7,273 bases of DNA, taken from SAR202 cluster bacterium (GTDB lineage: Bacteria > Chloroflexota > Dehalococcoidia > SAR202 > GCA-002694895). The notes under the pieces were generated by a model that did no database searches, was not told the origin of the DNA, and saw only the letters and a list, made by a program, of their open reading frames with translations. The position numbers were made by a program, and so were the translations under genes. Of the stretch, positions 1-5,436 are shown piece after piece (position 1 is the first letter of the stretch; every line of letters begins with the position of its first letter). The DNA is taken from the NCBI GenBank assembly GCA_009391605.1, contig VFGQ01000128.1:1-7273 (forward strand), given 5' to 3'.

Positions 1-1
1 A

Positions 2-562
2 GCAGATGTAGCAGGATTTCAGGAGGGGAATACAAAAAAAAGATCGCCTCTTTCATGGAATGACTTAATTGATTTATTTATAAGATCAAAGCCAATAATT
101 GCTGCGATAAATGGCTTTGCAGTAGGAATGGGTATAACATTATTTTTATTTGCTGATATAAGATTGGCATCTAAAGATGCAAAAATTTCTTTTAGATTTG
201 TAAAAATAGGATTAACACCTGAATATGGTAGTACACGTAGATTGTCAGATATTGTAGGGATTAGTACAGCTTCAGAATTAATGTTAACAGGAAAATTTGT
301 TGATGGAAAAGAAGCTGAAAGAATAGGATTAATATCTAAAAATTATGATCCAGATGATTTATATAATGAATCTTTGAAAATAAGCAAAGATATTGCAGAA
401 AATTCTAATTGGCATAATAAAGTTATTAAAGAAATGATTTTTAATAACTTTCATAAAGATTATGATAAAGTTTTAGAAATCGAAGGTGATATCTTTTCAC
501 AGGCTAGGCAAACTAAAGAACATAAAGATTTTGTAAAAAAATTTATGCAGGATAATAAATAA
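2..562 (+). CDS. Enoyl-CoA hydratase/isomerase (crotonase) family protein, 5' part missing
   Basis: The frame is open from the window edge, so the gene begins upstream; 186 residues are visible and perhaps 60-70 are missing. The fragment opens inside the first oxyanion-hole motif (ADVAGF, usually GAD). The second follows as AAINGFAVGMG (residues 34-44), then ADIRLAS, KIGLTPEYGSTRRL (68-81) and SELMLTG (91-97), all in normal crotonase order. Aligned by eye to rat mitochondrial hydratase, Glu144 is replaced by Thr46 and Glu164 by Phe66, so ordinary hydration of 2-enoyl-CoA is unlikely. Glu74, directly after Pro73, sits where PaaG-type and peroxisomal Eci-type isomerases carry their acidic base. 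I therefore infer a double-bond isomerase acting on an acyl-CoA in the cytosol. The substrate is unknown. The small downstream gene lies 37 bases on, on the same strand. Family assignment is strong; the isomerase reading is moderate. Confidence 0.9.
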   Translation, partial: ADVAGFQEGNTKKRSPLSWNDLIDLFIRSKPIIAAINGFAVGMGITLFLFADIRLASKDAKISFRFVKIGLTPEYGSTRRLSDIVGISTASELMLTGKFVDGKEAERIGLISKNYDPDDLYNESLKISKDIAENSNWHNKVIKEMIFNNFHKDYDKVLEIEGDIFSQARQTKEHKDFVKKFMQDNK

Positions 563-599
563 ATTATTAAGATAGAATTAGTGAAAAAGACGAGTGGTA

Positions 600-884
600 A
601 TGCCTAAAACAAGATATTTGGAAGCAAAGAAACAAGCAAAAGAATTATATGATTTAGTTCCATATATTACTCCTAGGATAGCCTTTAGATATATTCAGCA
701 ATTAGATTTACCAAAAGAACAAATCCCAACATCTCACACTATACTTTTTGAATGGTTTAAGGAATTTGATAAGGTCTCCAATAAAGATCGGTATGAAAAA
801 TTAATGGCACTTTGGCTAAAAGAGAATCCACTCAAGATTAATGCTGATATGCCAAAAAAGAAAATTATAGATAAAAACAAATAA
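600..884 (+). CDS. Small basic protein of unknown function, possible helix-turn-helix
   Basis: This is a 94-residue, lysine-rich, soluble protein that I do not recognise. ATG at 600 is preferred because it gives an N-terminus MPKTRYLEAKK; GTG at 594 is an in-frame alternative two codons longer. The Shine-Dalgarno is poor: only GAG within GACGAGTGG just upstream. Predicted helices cover about residues 5-17, 23-34 and 46-58. The stretch TPRIAFRYIQ (23-32), a spacer with LPKEQIPTSHTI, then FEWFKEF (49-55) has the spacing of a helix-turn-helix with S/T-x-x-T-I at the start of a recognition helix, so nucleic-acid binding is possible. The C-terminal tail is rich in Lys and Ile. It lies 37 bases after the crotonase gene and may share its transcript. 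Its TAA ends one base before the convergent gene's stop. No signal peptide or membrane segment is seen. Its coding status is fairly sure; its function is not. Confidence 0.7.
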   Translation: MPKTRYLEAKKQAKELYDLVPYITPRIAFRYIQQLDLPKEQIPTSHTILFEWFKEFDKVSNKDRYEKLMALWLKENPLKINADMPKKKIIDKNK

Positions 885-885
885 A

Positions 886-1983
886 TTATTTCCTGTCCCT
901 GGCATCACTAGTTATTTTCCCGGATATATTTCCATCTGTGTCTATTTTTAGTCCATATGGGTATTTAGGCGGGACTGTACAGGCATGCCCCGGAGAGCCA
1001 AGTATATAATCTCCTACATTGAGATTTTCGCCATTTAGTTCAATTACACCATGTTCTTCGTTTTGAGAAACAAGCTTTGCACCTGGTTTTCCTTCTATTG
1101 TAAATCTGGCAGGAGTTAAAGGATCACAGGAAATAGATTTTGCACCAATATCTACAGTTACAGTTTTTCTAATTTTGTCCTCGTCAATAACTTGGCCTAA
1201 TACTAGTCCTGCTACCTGGAAATTTAAGTCTGGTTGTCTGATATTATTTGAATCCCAATAAATCCATGTTCCTGGTGAAACTTTATAATCAGTATCATCC
1301 AAGTAATATTGAAATGACCAAGAACCTCCAACAATAATGTCATAATCTGTTTGAGATGTGTAGTTTGAGATTTTATCTCTAAATTGCTCTATTATTTTGA
1401 TACTTTCCCTCACATGTTCTTTTTTTTGTTCTAAATCTGAAATTCCAACCAAATGTCCGTCATATCCATGAATCCCTTTAAATTTTAAATTAGAATCAGT
1501 AAATAATTTTTTGAGTAATTCATCAGATTCGTTTACATCTATCCCCGTTCTATGCATACCTGTATCTAAATCGATATAAACCCCATCTAGATTTTCAATC
1601 TTTGACAAAATATCTAGATGGTAGACTGTACCAGCAATAGCACTATATTTTATGTTTTTATTCTGATTAATGATTTCACTATATCTTTTTGCTTTTATTT
1701 CTGATGCAAGAGGATAAGCAAGAATAAGTTCTTCTGGATTACATTCAGAGAGGATTTGAATTTCTTCTAAAGTAGATGTTTTATGTCGTGTTATTCCTCT
1801 GGCAATTTGAAAGTTTAGCATTTCTCTGGATTTATGTGTTTTTGCGTGAGGAATTAATCTTGAAGGTGTTTTTACCATAGATAAAATTGTGTCTATGTTA
1901 TGTTGTAATATGTTTTCAAATATTACATATTCAGGAGTTTCAAAAGATTCCGGATTGTTAATTGTATAATTGCCAAATTTCAT
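886..1983 (-). CDS. PLP- and metal-dependent D-threonine aldolase / D-serine dehydratase family enzyme
   Basis: This 365-residue protein has an alanine-racemase-like barrel followed by a C-terminal beta domain. The PLP lysine should be Lys48 in PHAKTHKS (45-52). Other family signatures are DLDTGMHRTG (138-147), GIHGYDGHL (170-178), SPGTWIYWD (236-244), EEHG (309-312) and PGHAC (331-335). His333 and Cys335 match the His-x-Cys metal site of D-serine dehydratases and D-threonine aldolases, and the Arg-Lys terminus fits as well. Known members cleave or dehydrate beta-hydroxy D-amino acids: D-threonine to glycine plus acetaldehyde, D-serine to pyruvate plus ammonia, or erythro-3-hydroxyaspartate. 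The sequence does not say which applies here. The start is MKFGNY at 1983. A longer frame up to 2046 would overlap the preceding stop, and its extra residues do not look like family N-terminus. The Shine-Dalgarno is weak (GGAT). It is probably co-transcribed with the flavoenzyme ending 16 bases upstream. It is probably cytosolic. Confidence 0.9.
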   Translation of the reverse strand: MKFGNYTINNPESFETPEYVIFENILQHNIDTILSMVKTPSRLIPHAKTHKSREMLNFQIARGITRHKTSTLEEIQILSECNPEELILAYPLASEIKAKRYSEIINQNKNIKYSAIAGTVYHLDILSKIENLDGVYIDLDTGMHRTGIDVNESDELLKKLFTDSNLKFKGIHGYDGHLVGISDLEQKKEHVRESIKIIEQFRDKISNYTSQTDYDIIVGGSWSFQYYLDDTDYKVSPGTWIYWDSNNIRQPDLNFQVAGLVLGQVIDEDKIRKTVTVDIGAKSISCDPLTPARFTIEGKPGAKLVSQNEEHGVIELNGENLNVGDYILGSPGHACTVPPKYPYGLKIDTDGNISGKITSDARDRK

Positions 1984-1999
1984 TATATATCCATTTAAG

Positions 2000-3094
2000 T
2001 TAACTAAAATTATATGATAGTAAATCAGGGTTGATGTTTTCAACATCAGTTATGCCACAATATTTCATAGCCACCTCTAATTCATCTTTTAATATTTGAA
2101 TAACATCTCTGACTCCATTTTCACCTCCAACAGCTAATCCCCAATAAAAAGGTCGTCCAATCATTACTGCTTTTGCTCCAAATGCTAAAGCTTTTAATAT
2201 ATCAGTACCTCTTCTAATTCCACCATCTAAATATACTTCGCATTTACCATCAACAGCTTTTACTACTTCAGGTAACGATTGAAGGCTAGGCATAAGTGTA
2301 TCAACTCCTCTTGCGCCATGGTTACTAACTACAATACCATCAGCTCCGTATTCTACTGCTTTTTTGGCGTCATGCGCAGATTGCAATCCTTTTATAACAA
2401 TTGGTAAATCAGTTAATGACTTAAACCAAGTTATGTCTTCCCATAATAACTGTTCATCTGGGTTTAATCCGCCTAATAATACTTCCGGATCTCCATGTTT
2501 GTAACCTAATCCTGCGATTTCTCCAATTAAGTTTACTCTTTCAGTATTAGGTGGAGTTACAAATGCATTTCTGATGTCCCTTTCTTTAGGTCTTAGGTTA
2601 TCCATTCCTGGTACCGGACCATCAACTGTCAGAGCAATTACTTTATATCCTGATTTTTCAGCTCTTCTTACTAGCATTTCATCTATTTCTTTTGTGAGGT
2701 GGTATATTTGAAACCATAATGGAGTATTAGTTTCATTAGCAATATCTTCTATTGTGTAAGATGAATTTGTACCAACACCAGCTATTATGTTTTCTTTTTT
2801 AGCGGCGCGAATTGTAGATAGTTCCCCATCTTCATCACAAAAAGTGTGACCCCCTGCCGGAGCAATCATTAATGGAAATGATGTTTTGTCTCCAAGAATA
2901 GTTGTAGACATTTTAATGTTAGAAATATCCGCCATTTTATTGGGTCTTAAAAATACTTCGTTATAAATTTGGGTATTTCTTTTTAAAGATATTTCATCTC
3001 CTCTTCCAGCTTCGATGTAATCCCAAATATTGTGAGGTAGTATTTTTTCTGCTAATTCTTCATATTCATTTAAATTTATAGGATATCGTTCCAT
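2000..3094 (-). CDS. FMN-dependent alpha-hydroxy-acid oxidase/dehydrogenase
   Basis: This complete 364-residue TIM-barrel flavoenzyme oxidises an L-2-hydroxy acid (glycolate, lactate or a longer one) to the 2-oxo acid. The N-terminus (NEYEELAEKILPHNIWDY, then IEAG) aligns closely with plant glycolate oxidase. Its Tyr26 matches the active-site Tyr24 of the spinach enzyme. The FMN and substrate residues are present: Gln129 and Tyr131 in WFQIY, Thr156 in LTVD, Lys235 in VIKG, the base His259 and the carboxylate-binding Arg262 in SNHGARGVD, then LDGGIRRG (289-296) and IGRP (312-315). The loop between about 170 and 225 is short and has no membrane-targeting insert, which points to a soluble protein. 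Sequence alone cannot separate glycolate oxidase, lactate oxidase and quinone-linked lactate dehydrogenase, so no symbol is given. It is the middle gene of a minus-strand run, 10 bases after the rlmB-like gene. Confidence 0.95.
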   Translation of the reverse strand: MERYPINLNEYEELAEKILPHNIWDYIEAGRGDEISLKRNTQIYNEVFLRPNKMADISNIKMSTTILGDKTSFPLMIAPAGGHTFCDEDGELSTIRAAKKENIIAGVGTNSSYTIEDIANETNTPLWFQIYHLTKEIDEMLVRRAEKSGYKVIALTVDGPVPGMDNLRPKERDIRNAFVTPPNTERVNLIGEIAGLGYKHGDPEVLLGGLNPDEQLLWEDITWFKSLTDLPIVIKGLQSAHDAKKAVEYGADGIVVSNHGARGVDTLMPSLQSLPEVVKAVDGKCEVYLDGGIRRGTDILKALAFGAKAVMIGRPFYWGLAVGGENGVRDVIQILKDELEVAMKYCGITDVENINPDLLSYNFS

Positions 3095-3100
3095 TAATCG

Positions 3101-3107
3101 TCCTTTA
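3101..3107 (-). promoter_or_regulatory. Shine-Dalgarno of the FMN hydroxy-acid oxidase, overlapping the upstream stop
   Basis: The minus-strand sequence TAAAGGA lies six bases before the ATG at 3094. Its first three bases are the TAA stop of the rlmB-like gene. This fixes the start of the flavoenzyme and suggests that its translation may be coupled to termination on the upstream gene. Confidence 0.75.
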
Positions 3108-3851
3108 GGAATTACTGATTTTGAACATCATTATACCTGCTGCCACAGATACGTTTAAAGACTCAGTTTTACCTTTCATAGATATTTTATATATTTGATC
3201 ACATAAAGATTTAGTTAATTTTGATATACCAGAACCTTCGCTTCCTATCACTAAAGCAATATTTCCATAAAAATCATATTCTTCATATTCTTTATTCCCA
3301 TCCATGTCTAAGCCTATGACCCAGTAATTATTATCTTTTAATTTTTTAATTATTTGATTGATATTTTGATTGTCAATTATTGGAATATGAGAAATTGCTC
3401 CTGATGAACTTTCTACTACAGTTGAATTTATTTTTGCTGCATTATTGCTTGATAATATTATTGCTCCGAATCCAGCGGATTCGGCTGATCTGATTAAAGC
3501 ACCTAAATTTCTTGGGTCTTGCACTTTGTCTACTATTAGTATTTTTGAATTTTCATTATTGCTAATCATAAGGTCATCTATTGATTTTAAAAATGTTAAA
3601 GAAATTGTAGCCACTATATTTTGCCCTGATTTCGTTCCAAATTGTTTTTGAAAATTATTATGCTCAACTATAGATAGTGGGATTTTTTTGTTTTTAGCAG
3701 TTTTTAATAAATTTAAAACTCTATTGTTTTGTGTGAAATTTGTTGAAATGTAAATGTGTTTTGCCTTATTTGTTAAAATTGCTTCTTTAACAGGATTAAT
3801 TCCAAATATATTTAATTCAGAAATATTTTTTTTGTGTTGTTTAAATTTCAA
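3105..3851 (-). CDS. rlmB: SpoU/TrmH-family 23S rRNA (guanosine-2'-O-)-methyltransferase, RlmB-like
   Basis: This 248-residue protein has the two-domain RlmB layout. An N-terminal L30e-like substrate domain begins at NIFGINPVKEAI (14-25). A SPOUT trefoil-knot domain follows, holding all three SpoU motifs. Motif 1 is DPRNLGALIRSAESAG (112-127), with Asn115 and the catalytic-type Arg121. Motif 2 is VIGSEGSGI (201-209) and motif 3 is SLNVSVAAGIMMFK (231-244). The product should transfer methyl from S-adenosylmethionine to a ribose 2'-OH; in E. coli RlmB the target is G2251 of the 23S P-loop. Other TrmH-family members look alike, so the exact target is inferred. The usual HQG-type motif of the family reads SGQNIVA here (75-81). 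The start is TTG at 3851, backed by TTAGG at 3863-3859 with a seven-base spacer. There is no ATG before residue 95. It is the first gene of a probable three-gene transcript. Confidence 0.92.
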   Translation of the reverse strand: MKFKQHKKNISELNIFGINPVKEAILTNKAKHIYISTNFTQNNRVLNLLKTAKNKKIPLSIVEHNNFQKQFGTKSGQNIVATISLTFLKSIDDLMISNNENSKILIVDKVQDPRNLGALIRSAESAGFGAIILSSNNAAKINSTVVESSSGAISHIPIIDNQNINQIIKKLKDNNYWVIGLDMDGNKEYEEYDFYGNIALVIGSEGSGISKLTKSLCDQIYKISMKGKTESLNVSVAAGIMMFKISNS

Positions 3852-3858
3852 ATCTTAA

Positions 3859-3863
3859 CCTAA
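3859..3863 (-). promoter_or_regulatory. Shine-Dalgarno supporting the TTG start of the rlmB-like gene
   Basis: TTAGG on the minus strand lies seven bases before the TTG at 3851-3849. It is a partial but well-spaced ribosome binding site. It supports a TTG initiation codon in a frame that has no ATG near its 5' end. Confidence 0.5.
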
Positions 3864-3936
3864 TAACTTATTTAGATTTTATAATATTATGTGTTAGTAT
3901 TTTTTTAAATATAGATTTTATATATATCAGTATTGC

Positions 3937-3941
3937 AGGAG
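3937..3941 (+). promoter_or_regulatory. Shine-Dalgarno that decides the TTG start of the membrane protein gene
   Basis: AGGAG is separated by six bases from the TTG at 3948. This is strong for this window, and it rules out the upstream in-frame TTG at 3933, which lies before the site. Confidence 0.75.
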
Positions 3942-3947
3942 AAGATT

Positions 3948-4772
3948 TTGTTTAGACGTATTTCAAATACTTTTAATACAATTAAATTATGTGTTCGTGT
4001 GCTAAAAAAAGATAAAGAATTGATTTTTTTCCCAATAATGGCAGCAATTTCAGTATTAGCTTTGGCATTTATAATGTGGTCAATGGGATTAATTGATATT
4101 CAGGAAACCCAAACTCAAAGTAGTTCTTTAAGTGATTTTATACCAGAAATTATTTTACTATTTGCAGCAAATTTCTTGATCGTATTATTTAATTCAGCTT
4201 TAGTATCAGGAGCTTTACATAGATTAAGAGGTGGCGATCCAAATGTAGCATCGGCTATGAATCATGCCCTCAAACATATTCATCATATTTTTATATGGTC
4301 AATAATAGTTACAATTGTTGCAATTTTAATTGCAGCTATAAAAGGAAATAGAAGAGGTGGGTTTATGAGGCAATTGTTTGGTAGTATGTTGCAAGCGGGA
4401 TGGACTATGATGACATTTTTTGTAGTTCCAATTATTGTAGCTGAAAATATGTCACCTATTTCAGCCATAAAAAAATCTTCAGGTTTATTTAAGAAAACAT
4501 GGGGAGATCAGGTGACTGCTAATTTCGGATTTGGAATTATTCAGATTTTGGCAATTGCAGTAAGTGGCGCTTTAGGATGGTTTTTCGGTTTGTTAAATCC
4601 CACTCTGGGAATTGGGATAGGCGTTTTATTTGCAGCTATTTCAGTATCAGTGATATATACACTTGAAGGTATATATAAAGCAGCATTATATGAATTTGCT
4701 TTAGGAGAGAAACCTTTGGAATTTGAACAACATGATTTAAGTGCAGCCTACACGGCAAAAGCAGTTGCATAA
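3948..4772 (+). CDS. Six-helix integral membrane protein, DUF6159-like
   Basis: TTG at 3948 gives 274 residues beginning MFRRISNTFNTIKLCVRVLKK. Hydrophobic segments lie at about residues 25-47, 64-91, 112-132, 148-165, 192-215 and 220-245, so six membrane helices are likely. The protein resembles the DUF6159 family as I recall it: a basic amphipathic N-terminus with KDKELIFFP (21-29), NSALVSGALHRLRGGDP (82-98) after the second helix, TFFVVPIIVAE (156-166) and KKSSGLFKKTWGDQV (175-189). The family's function is unknown; it probably sits in the cytoplasmic membrane. The loop at 133-144 is Gly/Arg-rich. The gene is transcribed alone, divergent from rlmB, and ends nine bases from a convergent gene. 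The membrane assignment is firm. The family name rests on recalled motifs. Confidence 0.88.
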   Translation: MFRRISNTFNTIKLCVRVLKKDKELIFFPIMAAISVLALAFIMWSMGLIDIQETQTQSSSLSDFIPEIILLFAANFLIVLFNSALVSGALHRLRGGDPNVASAMNHALKHIHHIFIWSIIVTIVAILIAAIKGNRRGGFMRQLFGSMLQAGWTMMTFFVVPIIVAENMSPISAIKKSSGLFKKTWGDQVTANFGFGIIQILAIAVSGALGWFFGLLNPTLGIGIGVLFAAISVSVIYTLEGIYKAALYEFALGEKPLEFEQHDLSAAYTAKAVA

Positions 4773-4781
4773 TGGCTTAAT

Positions 4782-5372
4782 TTAAAACCTTATTCCTCTT
4801 TCATGCCATTGTTTGTTTATTAGTACTTGCCTTTCTTTACCATATGGCTTGATAGTTTTACTATTATGCTTATACCACGCATTGCTCCATTTACTTTCTT
4901 CAGTATTTATGAATTTAAATAAGAATCTGAAACCTATAAAAAACTTAAAAGGAATAATATCTTTATATATCCATTGCTGATCGAATTTCATTCCTCCTAT
5001 ATCTTCTAAGGTTCTTATCCAACTTATATCTGCTTTTTGTTCTTTATAAAATATATCTGCTCTTTGTAATTTATTATCTTTGGGTAGCATTAAAGCAAAT
5101 TCTACCTGGGTTTTTGGTCTATCATGCTGTTTGCCAAGAACGCTTGGTATTATTAGCATTTCTGGTACATTGTTGATATTATTATCATCTATTTTATTTC
5201 TGAAAAGCCATACAACATCATCTCCGGATTGAGATTTATCCTGATGAACATTAGATTCAGTAGTTTTAATATATTTATCTTTTAAAATTTTTTGCAAATG
5301 TTTTAATGGGGCATAATGATAGTATCTTTCATAATTTTCCCATTTATTTGTCGTTTGGTGTTTTTGAGACAT
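4782..5372 (-). CDS. Uncharacterised protein with possible ADP-ribosyltransferase-like features
   Basis: This is a 196-residue soluble protein with no signal peptide. The ATG at 5372 is backed by AAGGA six bases upstream (5383-5379). I do not recognise a named family with certainty. The N-terminal part, YYHYAPLKHLQKILKDKYI (17-35), then TTESN (37-41) and VVWLF (53-57), recalls the His-Tyr start and 'HYT..L..IL..G.I..T' layout of DarT-like and related bacterial ADP-ribosyltransferase folds. KTQVEFALMLP (87-97) and WIYKDIIPFKFFIGF (134-148) fit the later strands of such small domains. A catalytic glutamate cannot be assigned by eye. The protein is rich in Lys, Trp, Tyr and Phe. It follows the flavoprotein gene after 64 bases on the same strand and converges on the membrane protein gene. 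It could equally be an unrelated conserved hypothetical. Confidence 0.75.
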   Translation of the reverse strand: MSQKHQTTNKWENYERYYHYAPLKHLQKILKDKYIKTTESNVHQDKSQSGDDVVWLFRNKIDDNNINNVPEMLIIPSVLGKQHDRPKTQVEFALMLPKDNKLQRADIFYKEQKADISWIRTLEDIGGMKFDQQWIYKDIIPFKFFIGFRFLFKFINTEESKWSNAWYKHNSKTIKPYGKERQVLINKQWHERGIRF

Positions 5373-5378
5373 TTTAAA

Positions 5379-5383
5379 TCCTT
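5379..5383 (-). promoter_or_regulatory. Shine-Dalgarno of the 196-residue uncharacterised protein
   Basis: AAGGA reads on the minus strand, followed by the six-base spacer TTTAAA and the ATG at 5372. The good match and spacing support both the start and the coding status of a gene with no clear family. Confidence 0.7.
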
Positions 5384-5401
5384 AAGTACACTATATTGCT
5401 T

Positions 5402-5419
5402 TTTGTATTTCGATACAAA
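5402..5419 (-). other. Intergenic hairpin with 7-bp stem
   Basis: TTTGTAT (5402-5408) and ATACAAA (5413-5419) form a perfect 7-bp stem around a four-base loop, TTCG on the plus strand and CGAA on the minus strand. On the minus strand it lies 17 bases after the flavoprotein stop and 29 bases before the next ATG. No T-run follows it in either direction, and the stem has only one G-C pair. It is therefore not a convincing intrinsic terminator. A weak terminator, a processing or stability element, or chance are all possible. Confidence 0.35.
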
Positions 5420-5436
5420 TAGAGTTATATCAGCTC

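Larger units (their letters stand above)
3852..3947. promoter_or_regulatory. Divergent intergenic region with candidate promoters
   Basis: This 96-base, very AT-rich gap lies between two divergently transcribed genes, so it should carry promoters in both directions. TATAAT occurs on the plus strand at 3880-3885, and a 10-base palindrome ATAATATTAT spans 3881-3890. For the plus-strand gene, TTAGTA (3894-3899) followed 17 bases later by TTTATA (3917-3922) is a possible -35/-10 pair. For the minus strand, TATAAA reads from 3884 to 3879, close to rlmB. Base composition makes chance matches likely, so the region is supported by gene layout more than by these boxes. Confidence 0.4.

Noticed and set aside
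1984..2046. Upstream extension of the D-threonine-aldolase-family gene by 21 codons
   Set aside because: It would overlap the 3' end of the flavoenzyme gene, and the added residues do not resemble the family N-terminus. The ATG at 1983 suffices.
3445..3651. A 68-codon plus-strand frame inside the rlmB-like gene
   Set aside because: It lies fully antisense to a strongly conserved SPOUT domain, has no family features, and is a chance shadow frame.
3881..3890. The palindrome ATAATATTAT as an operator
   Set aside because: It is made only of A and T in a region that is almost all A and T, so it is easily expected by chance. It is mentioned only as part of the divergent promoter region.
4283..4468. 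A 61-codon minus-strand frame inside the membrane protein gene
   Set aside because: It is a shadow of the hydrophobic codons of the real gene, with no ribosome binding site or recognisable motif.
4771..4810. Inverted repeat AATGGC (4771-4776) / GCCATT (4805-4810) between the convergent genes as a terminator
   Set aside because: It has only six base pairs, a 28-base loop and no T-run, and both arms overlap coding sequence. It is not convincing.
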